Shown: positions 33,058 to 41,902 of the stretch, in pieces | Layout of the letters: each line of letters begins with the position of its first letter | Numbering within the stretch: the first letter of the stretch is position 1 | NCBI RefSeq assembly: GCF_018987235.1 | Contig: NZ_CP072197.1 | Coordinates: 558,001-622,000, forward strand | DNA: 64,000 bases | DNA from: Lactobacillus crispatus | GTDB lineage: Bacteria; Bacillota; Bacilli; Lactobacillales; Lactobacillaceae | Direction: 5' to 3' | Notes under the pieces: model-generated | The model's database searches: none | Told to the model about the DNA's origin: nothing | What the model saw: only the letters and a program-made list of their open reading frames with translations | Program-made: the position numbers and the translations under genes

Positions 33058-34428
33058 ATTTACTTGTTTTAATGATGCGAATAAGGTTAAAGCAAATAAG
33101 AGTTTAAATTTAAGAAAAAGCGAAAGTACCACAAATAAGCCTATGAATACTTGTAGTTTTTCCATAGGTTGCTTATACTTAAGTTGATTATTTGATTTCA
33201 GCCAAAGTCTTTTATTTTCGGTGGCTATGTTGTAATCATATGATTGATCATGTTTGATAAGAGCAAACATTGTGCGTATCAGTTTATGGACTGATGCAAT
33301 GGCGATTTTCTTATAGCCTTGGCTATTTGAAGATCGTTTTTTCTTGTCATAATAATCAGTTATATGGCAAGGCTGCGTAGCCTTTACCGTCTCCATTTGA
33401 GTAATAACTCGATAAAGTATTTTTCTGGCAATATGATTGCCATGCTTGGTAATGCCAAGAGAACTGTCTTTTTCACCAGATTGGTACCTTCCTGGATCAA
33501 TGCCAACAAACGCATCAATTTGAGCTGAAGTGCTAAACCGTCTTAGATCACCGAGCTCTGCTACTAATCTCACTGCTGTAATTCTAGCAACCCCTGGGAT
33601 ACTCAAATAGATGGATAAAGCACGAGCGTTTACTGCTTTAGCCAGCTTTTCCATGTAGTTAATTACATAGTCGCGTTCTTGCTGGAGTGAAAATAAATTA
33701 GAAATGTTCCTTTGAATAGCTCTAACGATAATACTATCTTTGGAATCATAAGGATAAGCTTCTCTAGCAAAAGCGTATAATCTTGTGGTTAAGTACCGTG
33801 CCCTTTGTTGTCCTATTCCAGAAATAGAATTAAGCATTTGAGTTACCTGTGTCTCATTCTTTTCTAGAACATATCCAGCATGTGGGAAAAGACTAACAAG
33901 CGCCCAATAAATTCTGCCAGATGGATGAGACAGTATTTCTTCAATTTGTGGGAAAGTGGATTGGAGGTTGCGGTGCAATTGATTTTTAGTAGTAACTATA
34001 CTCCTAGTAAGTTCTTCATAATAGCGACTGGCATTCTGAAGTTCATGATACTCTCTGGGCTGTGGATCACGCAGCTTTTGCGGGGCATTAAATTGAATTA
34101 AAGCCAGGCGATAAGCATCTACCTTATCAGTTTTATTATGGCGTAAATTATTGTCCATTAGCTTTTTCGCTTTAAGCGGATTAAGCTTCAAATACTTAAT
34201 ATGATAATCCTCTAAGAAAGCTTGCAGGCTTAGAGAATAAACACCAGTAGCTTCGAAAACAACTAAAGGAGTTATCAAATATTGGTTCAGTTGCTCATAA
34301 AGTTTTTGATAGCCAAAGGAATCATTAGAGATTCTAAAAGATTCGCCTTGTTTGATCCGGTCATTAACCACACAAACTGTGGAAGATTTACTGCTAACAT
34401 CAATACCGAAAATAATTTGTGATTCCAT
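33046..34428 (-). CDS. IS110-family transposase (RuvC-like DEDD recombinase)
   Basis: 460 residues. The N-terminal RuvC-like domain has FGIDVSSKSSTVCVV (first Asp), FEATGVYSLSLQAFLED (Glu) and HNKTDKVDAYRLA (Asp pair). The C-terminal Transposase_20 part has SIPGVARITAVRLVAELGD and FVGIDPGRYQSGEKDSS, which should hold the nucleophilic serine. A basic, hydrophobic tail of about 50 residues is unusual and may be a read-on past the normal end. GCGGAGGTTATATT precedes the start. IS110 enzymes are guided by a bridge RNA from the element's own non-coding end. Confidence 0.92.
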   Translation of the reverse strand: MESQIIFGIDVSSKSSTVCVVNDRIKQGESFRISNDSFGYQKLYEQLNQYLITPLVVFEATGVYSLSLQAFLEDYHIKYLKLNPLKAKKLMDNNLRHNKTDKVDAYRLALIQFNAPQKLRDPQPREYHELQNASRYYEELTRSIVTTKNQLHRNLQSTFPQIEEILSHPSGRIYWALVSLFPHAGYVLEKNETQVTQMLNSISGIGQQRARYLTTRLYAFAREAYPYDSKDSIIVRAIQRNISNLFSLQQERDYVINYMEKLAKAVNARALSIYLSIPGVARITAVRLVAELGDLRRFSTSAQIDAFVGIDPGRYQSGEKDSSLGITKHGNHIARKILYRVITQMETVKATQPCHITDYYDKKKRSSNSQGYKKIAIASVHKLIRTMFALIKHDQSYDYNIATENKRLWLKSNNQLKYKQPMEKLQVFIGLFVVLSLFLKFKLLFALTLFASLKQVNLFS

Positions 34429-34680
34429 AATATAACCTCCGCTGTGAAGATAAACCTCTTTATCAACCTATTAATTCTAATTTTCTAAACACGGCATCTA
34501 AGTGCCCACAGACTTCGAAGAGACTTAAGAATAGGTGGTAAAGCAGTCCGTTTCTTTTACGACATCAAGTGTCTAAAAAGCTGAAGACTTGATTTGCTTT
34601 ATCTTCACTTTCTATTTTAGACAAAATAAAAAGTGCCAGATCGTGAATCCGTCGATTCATGATCCAACACTAGGTTAGTA
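34429..34680 (-). other. IS110 upstream non-coding end, candidate bridge-RNA region
   Basis: This gene-free 250 bp upstream of the IS110 transposase is where IS110-subgroup elements encode their bridge RNA. The downstream side leaves only about 30 bases, so this side is the better candidate. A strong hairpin (GATCGTGAATC with GATTCATGATC, loop CGTC) at 34639-34664 may mark the element end. The rest, to 34779, holds a TAAAAT -10 box and the polA leader. Loop guides cannot be defined without the matching target site. Confidence 0.4.
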
Positions 34681-34779
34681 TGTTTCTTTTACATTAAACT
34701 TCCTATTAAAAGATTACCCTTGAAACTGGTAAAATAGATAAGTAAGTATAGAGAACAATTTTTATAAAAGGGGAATAAA

Positions 34780-37443
34780 ATGGCAGATAAAAAATTACTT
34801 CTAATCGATGGTAACTCTGTAGCTTTCAGAGCCTTTTACGCTCTTTATCGTCAACTAGAATCTTTCAAGAGTCCAGACGGCCTGCACACTAATGCCATTT
34901 ACGCTTTTAAGAACATGCTCGATGTCCTTTTAAAATACGTTGATCCAACCCACGTATTGGTAGCTTTTGATGCAGGAAAAGTCACTTTTAGAACAAAAAT
35001 GTATGGTGAATACAAAGGCGGACGTGCGAAAACCCCAGAGGAGTTACTTGAACAAATGCCTTATATTCAAGAAATGTTGCATGACATAGGTATTAAAACC
35101 TATGAATTAAAGGACTATGAGGCTGATGATATTATTGGTACTTTTGCCACTAAGGGTGAAGAAAATGGATTTACGACTACAATTGTGACAGGGGACCGTG
35201 ATTTGACTCAGCTAGCTTCAGACAAGACAACAGTTGAAGTGACTAAGTCGGGTGTATCTCAGCTTGAAGCCTATACTCCTGAACACATGAAGGAAGTTAA
35301 TGGTGTAACGCCAACTGAATTCATCGATATGAAAGCTTTGATGGGCGATAATTCTGATAACTATCCTGGCGTCACTAAGGTAGGTCCAAAAACCGCTTCT
35401 CGTCTTATTCAAAAGTATGGATCAATTGAGAATCTTTATGCTCATGTGGATGAGATGAAGAAATCCAAATTAAAGGAAAACTTGATTAATGATAAAGACA
35501 AGGCCTTTTTAGCTAAAAAATTGGCTACGATTGATCGCCATTCACCAGTTACAATTGATATTGATGACGTTAAACGTGAACCAGTAGACTATGAAAAATT
35601 GCGTCAATTTTATGAAAAATTGAATTTCCGCAAGTTTTTAGCTGAACTCAATGCCTCAGGAAAAGGACAAGATGGTACTGAAGTAGAAAAAGTTGAATAC
35701 ACTGTTTTAGATGATAAGAATGTAGACCAAGTTAAAGCAACTGAAAACGACCAAGTAGAATTTTACTTAGCAATGCTGGGAGCTAATTACCATCTAGCTG
35801 ATTTTGTTGGTTTCAGTTTAAAGGTTAACGATAAAATTTATGTTTCAAGAGATGTCGATTTACTTAATGAAAGCAATATCAAGCACCTTTTGGAAGATGA
35901 AAAAATTAAAAAGAATGTTTTTGATTTAAAGAGAACTACAGTTGGCTTGCATCGCTTAGGGATTCACGCTCACGGTTTAGATTATGATATGTTGCTTGCT
36001 TCGTACTTAGTTAATAATGAAAATAATTCAAATGATTTAGGTGAAATTGCCCATTTATATGGTGATTATTCCGTTAAAACTGATATCGAAGTTTATGGCA
36101 AAGGTAAGAGTGAACATGTGCCAGACGACGATGATGAGCTCTTTAATCATTTGGCTTCTAAAGTTAATGCAATTGAACAGCTAAAGCAGCCATTACTGGA
36201 AAAGCTAAAAGAACATGAACAAGATGACTTGTTTGATACGATTGAAATTCCAACTGCTCGAGTTCTTGCCAAGATGGAAATCAATGGTATGAAGGTTGAA
36301 GCAAGTACTTTAATTCAATTGCAAAATGAATTTGCTGTGAAGCTGCAGGATTTAGAGAAAAAGATCTATCAACAAGCCGGGGAAGAATTTAATTTAAATT
36401 CGCCTAAGCAATTAGGACATATCTTATTTGAAAAGTTAGGCTTGCCAGTTTTGAAGAAAACTAAGACTGGATACTCAACCTCTGTTGAAGTGCTTGATCA
36501 ATTAAAGACGCAAAGTCCAATTGTTAAAGAAATTCTTGACTACCGTCAAATCGCTAAGATCCAATCAACTTATGTTAAGGGACTGCTTGACGTAATCCAA
36601 CCTGATGGTCGTGTTCATACGCGCTACTTGCAAACTTTAACTGCAACGGGACGCTTATCTAGTGTTGATCCTAACTTGCAAAATATTCCAACTCGTACTG
36701 AAGAAGGCAAGCAGATTAGAAAGGCATTTGTACCACGTGATCCTGATGGTTATATCTTCTCTTGCGATTATTCTCAAGTTGAACTTCGTGTGTTGGCACA
36801 TGTTTCTGGTGATGCTCATATGCAAGAAGCATTTAAGACGGGCTACGATATTCACTCCCATACTGCGATGAAGATCTTCCATTTAGATTCTCCAGATGAA
36901 GTAACTCCACTTCAGCGTCGTCATGCTAAGGCAGTTAACTTCGGTATTGTTTATGGTATTTCTGATTATGGCTTGTCTAAGAACCTAGGTATTTCAAGAA
37001 AACAAGCTAAAGAATTTATTGATAATTATTTTGAACAATACCCACAGATTAAGGATTATATGGATAAGGCGGTACAAGAAGCCCGTGATAAAGGCTATGC
37101 AGAAACGATCATGCACCGCCGCAGATATTTACCAGATATTCATGCTAAGAAATACACCGTTCGTGCCTTTGCAGAAAGAACTGCGATTAACTCGCCTATT
37201 CAAGGATCAGCGGCCGATATTATCAAGATTGCTATGATCAATATGCAAAAGAAGCTAGATGAACTACATTTGAAGACCAAGATGGTCGTTCAAGTACATG
37301 ACGAATTGATTTTTGATGTGCCAAAAGATGAATTAGAAACGATTAAGAAGATAGTTCCAGAAGTTATGCAATCGGCAGTGAAGCTTGATGTGCCATTGAT
37401 TGCAGATTCTGGTTGGGGTCATAATTGGTATGATGCAAAGTAG
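34780..37443 (+). CDS. polA: DNA polymerase I
   Basis: 887 residues. N-terminal 5'-3' exonuclease domain (LLLIDGNSVAFRAFYAL, YEADDIIGTFA, DRDLTQL, MGDNSDNYPGV). A middle exonuclease-like domain lacks the clear DxE metal ligands (VEFYLAMLGANYHL), so proofreading is probably lost, as in many Firmicutes. The polymerase domain has TATGRLSSVDPNLQNIP, FSCDYSQVELRVLAH, RRHAKAVNFGIVYGIS and VQVHDELIFDVP. AAAAGGGGAA precedes the ATG. It begins a polA-mutM-coaE-nrdR-dnaB-dnaI run with very short gaps, a classic replication/repair operon. Confidence 0.97.
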   Translation: MADKKLLLIDGNSVAFRAFYALYRQLESFKSPDGLHTNAIYAFKNMLDVLLKYVDPTHVLVAFDAGKVTFRTKMYGEYKGGRAKTPEELLEQMPYIQEMLHDIGIKTYELKDYEADDIIGTFATKGEENGFTTTIVTGDRDLTQLASDKTTVEVTKSGVSQLEAYTPEHMKEVNGVTPTEFIDMKALMGDNSDNYPGVTKVGPKTASRLIQKYGSIENLYAHVDEMKKSKLKENLINDKDKAFLAKKLATIDRHSPVTIDIDDVKREPVDYEKLRQFYEKLNFRKFLAELNASGKGQDGTEVEKVEYTVLDDKNVDQVKATENDQVEFYLAMLGANYHLADFVGFSLKVNDKIYVSRDVDLLNESNIKHLLEDEKIKKNVFDLKRTTVGLHRLGIHAHGLDYDMLLASYLVNNENNSNDLGEIAHLYGDYSVKTDIEVYGKGKSEHVPDDDDELFNHLASKVNAIEQLKQPLLEKLKEHEQDDLFDTIEIPTARVLAKMEINGMKVEASTLIQLQNEFAVKLQDLEKKIYQQAGEEFNLNSPKQLGHILFEKLGLPVLKKTKTGYSTSVEVLDQLKTQSPIVKEILDYRQIAKIQSTYVKGLLDVIQPDGRVHTRYLQTLTATGRLSSVDPNLQNIPTRTEEGKQIRKAFVPRDPDGYIFSCDYSQVELRVLAHVSGDAHMQEAFKTGYDIHSHTAMKIFHLDSPDEVTPLQRRHAKAVNFGIVYGISDYGLSKNLGISRKQAKEFIDNYFEQYPQIKDYMDKAVQEARDKGYAETIMHRRRYLPDIHAKKYTVRAFAERTAINSPIQGSAADIIKIAMINMQKKLDELHLKTKMVVQVHDELIFDVPKDELETIKKIVPEVMQSAVKLDVPLIADSGWGHNWYDAK

Positions 37444-37451
37444 GTGATTTA

Positions 37452-38279
37452 ATGCCAGAAATGCCTGAAGTCGAGACGGTGCGACGGACTTTAACTCCGC
37501 TAATCGTTGGAAAAACGATTAAAAAAGTAGTACTTTGGTATCCCAAAATTGTGGCAACAGACCATGAGAAATTTATCAAAGAATTACCAGGTAAAAAGGT
37601 CTTAAAGATTGATCGCTATGCTAAATATTTACTGATACGCCTAAGTGATAATTTAACTATTGTGTCACATTTACGCATGGAGGGAAAATATCATTTAACC
37701 ACTTCCGATGCGCCTAAGGATAAGCATGACCACGTAGAGTTTATTTTTACTGATCAAACTGCCTTGCGTTATAATGACGTGCGTAAGTTTGGCCGCATGC
37801 AGCTGATTTTAACAGGTACTGAGCGCCAAGTGACGGGGATTGGCAAACTGGGCCCTGAGCCTAATAGCATAGAATTTTCGTCAGATTATTTTATCAAGGC
37901 CTTGAGCCGTAAGAAGAAAAATATTAAAAATGTCTTGCTTGATCAAACAACCGTTGCAGGTTTAGGTAATATCTATGTTGATGAGACACTGTGGCAGAGT
38001 GGAATTCATCCTTTGAGTGCCGCAAATAAAATTCCGGCAGAAAAAGCAAAAGAGCTGTGGCAGAATATTAACCAAACTATTAAAATTGCAACAAAAAAGC
38101 GTGGGACGACTGTTCATACTTATTTAGATGCCAACGGAAATGTTGGTGGCTATCAAGAAATGCTCAAGGTTTATGGTCATGCAGGTGAACCTTGTGCAAA
38201 GTGTGGCACGGAACTAGAAAAGATTAAAGTATCAGGCAGAGGGACAACCTTCTGTCCACATTGTCAGGTGGTTTATTAA
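37452..38279 (+). CDS. mutM: Formamidopyrimidine-DNA glycosylase
   Basis: MutM removes 8-oxoguanine and ring-opened purines. 275 residues: the N-terminal catalytic Pro-Glu in MPEMPEVETVRR (Pro2 is the nucleophile in the enzyme family, here in the sequence M-P-E), LRMEGKYH, NDVRKFGRM, the helix-two-turn-helix with QTTVAGLGNIYVDE, and a C-terminal zinc finger C-x2-C/C-x2-C (CAKCGTELE, FCPHCQ). Its stop overlaps the coaE start by one base. Confidence 0.96.
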   Translation: MPEMPEVETVRRTLTPLIVGKTIKKVVLWYPKIVATDHEKFIKELPGKKVLKIDRYAKYLLIRLSDNLTIVSHLRMEGKYHLTTSDAPKDKHDHVEFIFTDQTALRYNDVRKFGRMQLILTGTERQVTGIGKLGPEPNSIEFSSDYFIKALSRKKKNIKNVLLDQTTVAGLGNIYVDETLWQSGIHPLSAANKIPAEKAKELWQNINQTIKIATKKRGTTVHTYLDANGNVGGYQEMLKVYGHAGEPCAKCGTELEKIKVSGRGTTFCPHCQVVY

Positions 38280-38881
38280 TGAGCTATGTTTTAGCCTTAA
38301 CTGGTGGTATTGCAACTGGGAAAAGTACAGCGGACCAGTTTTTTAAAGCAAATAAAATTCCTGTGATCGATGATGATCAGATTGCTCATGATTTGATGGA
38401 GCCTGGGCAAGCTTCTTGGCAGGCGATTAAAGATTATTTTGGCTCAGAGTATTTAAATGATGACCAAACGATTAATCGAAAGAAATTAGGGCAATTGGTA
38501 TTTAAGGATTCGCGGGCTTTAACTAAATTAAATGAGTTAACGCATCCGTTGATTTTTTTGCAAACAAAGAAATTGCTAAATCAATATCAAGCTCAACCAA
38601 TAGTTATTCTTGATGTCCCACTTTATTTTGAGTCAGGGATGGATAAGAAAGATATAGCTGACGGTGTTTTAGTGATTACTTTGCCTGAGAAAATGCAATT
38701 ACAGCGTTTGAAGGAGCGGAATCATTTAACCGATGAAGAAGCAAGAATTCGGATGCAAAGTCAGTTGCCTATGGTCAAAAAAGAGCAATTGGCTGATTTT
38801 GTGATTGAAAATACTGGTACAATAAAAGAACTAGAGAATAAACTAGCACAATTATTGGTAAAGATTAGAGAAGAGGGATAG
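38279..38881 (+). CDS. coaE: Dephospho-CoA kinase
   Basis: CoaE phosphorylates dephospho-CoA, the last step of CoA synthesis. 200 residues with the P-loop GGIATGKST at 9-17, the DDDQIAHDLMEPG substrate part, VILDVPLYFESGMDK, and the LID-type RLKERNHLTDEEARIRMQSQ. ATG 38279 is preferred over an earlier TTG (38261) because it overlaps the mutM stop and CAGGTGG lies just upstream. mutM-coaE-nrdR order is common in Firmicutes. Confidence 0.94.
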   Translation: MSYVLALTGGIATGKSTADQFFKANKIPVIDDDQIAHDLMEPGQASWQAIKDYFGSEYLNDDQTINRKKLGQLVFKDSRALTKLNELTHPLIFLQTKKLLNQYQAQPIVILDVPLYFESGMDKKDIADGVLVITLPEKMQLQRLKERNHLTDEEARIRMQSQLPMVKKEQLADFVIENTGTIKELENKLAQLLVKIREEG

Positions 38882-38883
38882 CT

Positions 38884-39351
38884 ATGGAATGTCCAAATTG
38901 TCATCAAAATGCTTCTCGCGTTATTGATTCGCGGCCTAGTGATGAAAACCGGGCTATTAGACGGCGCAGAGAATGTGAAAATTGTGGTTTTCGCTTTACT
39001 ACTTTTGAACGAGTGGAAACTGCTCCTTTGTTGGTAGTAAAAAATGATGGTACCCGTGAACCATTCAGTCGAAAGAAAATTTTGCACGGAGTAATGGCAG
39101 CCGGACAAAAACGGCCAATCAGTAGTGAACAATTTGAGCAATTGGTTGATCGTGTCGAAAATAAGATAAGAAAACAAGGCGTTAGTGAAATTTCATCTAA
39201 GAAGATTGGTCAGTATGTCATGGATGATTTGGCTAATTTGGATGACGTAGCTTATATTCGCTTTGCTTCAATTTACCGTGAGTTCAAGGATATGTCTAGC
39301 TTTATGAAGACAATGGAAGATATGATGGCCAAAAAAGGAAAGGGTAATTAG
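38884..39351 (+). CDS. nrdR: Ribonucleotide reductase repressor NrdR
   Basis: 155 residues. A zinc ribbon with Cys3, Cys6, Cys31 and Cys34 (MECPNCHQN and CENCGFRFTTFER) is followed by an ATP-cone (VVKNDGTREPFSRKKILHGV). NrdR senses ATP/dATP and represses nrd genes. It lies 3 bases after coaE and 3 before dnaB. Confidence 0.96.
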   Translation: MECPNCHQNASRVIDSRPSDENRAIRRRRECENCGFRFTTFERVETAPLLVVKNDGTREPFSRKKILHGVMAAGQKRPISSEQFEQLVDRVENKIRKQGVSEISSKKIGQYVMDDLANLDDVAYIRFASIYREFKDMSSFMKTMEDMMAKKGKGN

Positions 39352-39353
39352 TC

Positions 39354-40688
39354 ATGTTTGCAACGTCTGATCCTAAGCATCTTTATTATGTAGCCAACAA
39401 GATTACCCTTTTTCCAGAGAATGAGAAAATCTTGATTAAACTGTATCAGCCTTTGGTTGGCGCGGTGGCAATTGCCTTGTATCAGACTTTGATCAATGAC
39501 TATGATCCATATGGTATTGTTTCTGATGCAAAGGGAATTTATTCACTACAGGAGCAACTTGATTGTAGTTTAAAAGATATGTTTCATTCTTTGCATAAAC
39601 TGGAAGCCGTAGGTTTAGTGCAAACTTTTTTAGCGGATAATGTCTTCAATAATATCATTGTTTTTAAGTTATTACAGGTTCCTAGTGCAGACAAATTTTT
39701 TGCAACACCACTGCTAGCAAGTTTGTTGAAAGAAAAAGTTGGCAGCCCAACCTTTCATGACTTGAGTCATGCTTTTGCTAAGGAAGCAAAACTGCGTGAA
39801 AAGCCAATCAAGAATGCGCGCGATGTCTCAGCCAACTTTTTTGATGTTTTTCGCTTGCCAGGGGATGAAGCAATTAATCCATCTAATGAGGTAGTAGAAG
39901 CTGCGCAGGAAAATAAAGCGCCTGAGGTAGAAACTGCTGAAATTAATGCCCAGGATCCAATTGATTGGGATCTGATTAAAGATCAATATAATGTCTATCA
40001 AATTCCAGCTCAAGAAGTAGAAATTAAAAAGAACCAAATTCGGGGCTTAATACAGACATATAATTTATCGGAACAGGAATTTGTGGATGAGACTGTTCCC
40101 TGTTTGCATGGTACACATAAATTAAACATGCATGAAATTAGTAATACCATAGCAGAAAATTATAAACGATTGCATACTAGGGAAAACATTCAAAAACAAA
40201 TTGAAGAAGGCAAAAAGCGCGCTATTGCGACTATCAAAGGTTTGGATGCTAATGATAGAAAACTGTTACTCGAAGCAAATGAAAATTCCCCATCTGAATT
40301 TTTATACAAATTAAAAACTGAAAAGGGTGGAATTGTAGCTCCAGGCGAAAACTATATTATTAATCAGCTGCACACGCAGTATGGCTTGCCGGAAGATTTG
40401 ATTAATATTTTGATTCATACCTGTTTGACCTACGATACTGTTGTAACTTCTAATCGTGCTTATCGAATAGCTAATGATTGGCTGCAAGGTGGTATTAGTA
40501 CTGGGGTACAAGCTCTTGAATATGTGAAGAAGCGTAAAGCCGATATTCTTAAAAAGAAAAATCGACAGTCATATCGACAAAATAAGCGAGTCGAAAAAGG
40601 TACCGATTGGAGCAAGAAAAAGGCTAAAAATGAAGGTATGTCAACAGAACAGCTGAAGGATATCTTTAAGGATCTGAAAAATAAGTAA
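39354..40688 (+). CDS. dnaB: Replication initiation and membrane attachment protein DnaB
   Basis: The 444-residue Firmicute DnaB (not the helicase) helps load the replicative helicase with DnaD and DnaI. The N-terminal winged-helix part (ILIKLYQPLVGAVAIALYQT) matches the family, and the C-terminal DnaD-like half has ILIHTCLTYD and NDWLQGGISTGVQALEYVKK. The tail is strongly basic. Position between nrdR and dnaI is the conserved one. Confidence 0.93.
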   Translation: MFATSDPKHLYYVANKITLFPENEKILIKLYQPLVGAVAIALYQTLINDYDPYGIVSDAKGIYSLQEQLDCSLKDMFHSLHKLEAVGLVQTFLADNVFNNIIVFKLLQVPSADKFFATPLLASLLKEKVGSPTFHDLSHAFAKEAKLREKPIKNARDVSANFFDVFRLPGDEAINPSNEVVEAAQENKAPEVETAEINAQDPIDWDLIKDQYNVYQIPAQEVEIKKNQIRGLIQTYNLSEQEFVDETVPCLHGTHKLNMHEISNTIAENYKRLHTRENIQKQIEEGKKRAIATIKGLDANDRKLLLEANENSPSEFLYKLKTEKGGIVAPGENYIINQLHTQYGLPEDLINILIHTCLTYDTVVTSNRAYRIANDWLQGGISTGVQALEYVKKRKADILKKKNRQSYRQNKRVEKGTDWSKKKAKNEGMSTEQLKDIFKDLKNK

Positions 40689-40707
40689 ATAGAGGGTAGG
40701 TGAAATA

Positions 40708-41616
40708 ATGGAAGCAATTGGTGATTTGCTTAAAAAAATAGTTAAAGAGCGTAATTTAGGTAATGAGAAAGAACTGTTGAAAACTGCTTTACACGATCCA
40801 GATGTGCAAGCGTTTTTGCAGGCAAATAGGGAAAAAATAGATAAGGCGATGATTCGAAATAGTATGGCCAATATCTATGAATATTATGCGCAAAAACATA
40901 GTCAGAATCAGGTGCTGGCCGGTTATGCTCCGCAATTATTTTTAAACGGCAAAGTAATTGATGTACGTTACAAACCTACCGAGGCTAAGATTGTAGCAGA
41001 TCAGCAACGAGCAGCCAAGCGGCGTCTTCATTTAATTGATCTGCCTGCTAAATTGCATGATGTTAATTTAAGTGATATTGAGGTTACAAATGATCGCCAG
41101 CAAGCTTTAACCCTGATTTATGATTTTTTGAAAAAGTACAAAGCTGATCCTCACCAACAAGGCCTTTATTTGTCGGGCGACTTTGGGATCGGGAAGACCT
41201 ATATGCTAGCGGGACTTGCAAACTATGTAGCAACTAATTTTGATCGGAATGTTGTATTTTTACACGTTCCAACTTTTATTGCAGGTTTATCAAGTCATTT
41301 TGGTGATAACAGCTTGCAAGATGAGATCAGGAATTTAGCTGAATGCGATATCTTAATTTTGGATGATATTGGGGCAGAAACATTAAGTCAGTGGTCACGT
41401 GATGACGTTTTAGGAGTAATTTTACAGGCAAGAATGGATAATGTTTTGCCAACCTTTTTCTCTTCTAATTTAGATATGGAAGCATTAGAGTCACACTTTG
41501 AGGAAACCCGTAATGCAACTGATCCAGTTAAAGCTAAAAGATTAATGCAACGAGTACGTTTTTTAGCTAAAGAAGTAGTAGTTTCCGGTCCTGATCGACG
41601 AAATTTTTCGCATTAA
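40708..41616 (+). CDS. dnaI: Primosomal protein DnaI (helicase loader ATPase)
   Basis: 302 residues. The N-terminal region (1-130) is the DnaI-specific helicase-contact domain. The AAA+ domain shows Walker A SGDFGIGKTYMLAGLA, Walker B ILILDDIGAETLSQWSRDDV, and the arginine-bearing RLMQRVRFLAKEV. It loads the replicative helicase at oriC with DnaB/DnaD. AGGGTAGGTG precedes the start. It ends the operon; thrS follows behind its own promoter. Confidence 0.95.
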   Translation: MEAIGDLLKKIVKERNLGNEKELLKTALHDPDVQAFLQANREKIDKAMIRNSMANIYEYYAQKHSQNQVLAGYAPQLFLNGKVIDVRYKPTEAKIVADQQRAAKRRLHLIDLPAKLHDVNLSDIEVTNDRQQALTLIYDFLKKYKADPHQQGLYLSGDFGIGKTYMLAGLANYVATNFDRNVVFLHVPTFIAGLSSHFGDNSLQDEIRNLAECDILILDDIGAETLSQWSRDDVLGVILQARMDNVLPTFFSSNLDMEALESHFEETRNATDPVKAKRLMQRVRFLAKEVVVSGPDRRNFSH

Positions 41617-41629
41617 TTTCAAAAAGGTC

Positions 41630-41657
41630 TTGCATCGTTCACTTTGATGCGTATAAT
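41630..41657 (+). promoter_or_regulatory. Promoter of the thrS T-box leader
   Basis: TTGCAT at 41630-41635, a 16-bp spacer, TATAAT at 41652-41657. Confidence 0.65.
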
Positions 41658-41663
41658 TGAAGT

Positions 41664-41889
41664 TAATTAAACGAGACATGATGATGTTCGGCTCAGAGAG
41701 AAGGACCTAGTTCTGGAAGTTCTTCATTAGAAAATCACCCCAATCGTTTATTCCCCAAAATTGAATTTTAAGAGGCTGGATACCTTTATCAATCTATACG
41801 AGAGGTTAGACGTACGCTAACCTGAATTTTGGGTGGAACCACGCAATTAACACGTCCCAGTGCTTTTATTAGCACTGGGATTTTTTTAT
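41664..41889 (+). promoter_or_regulatory. T-box riboswitch leader, threonine-specific, upstream of thrS
   Basis: Stem I base pairs AAACGA with TCGTTT. The AGAGAGA-type bulge (41694 onward) and GGAAGT-type loop follow. The candidate specifier triplet is ACC (Thr) at 41737-41739 on the 3' side of stem I. The T-box sequence TGGGTGGAACCACG lies at 41830-41843, and a terminator hairpin (TCCCAGTGCT with AGCACTGGGA, then seven T) lies at 41855-41887. Uncharged tRNA-Thr binding should favour the antiterminator and raise thrS expression. Confidence 0.93.
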
Positions 41890-41902
41890 TGGAGGTAAAA
41901 AT

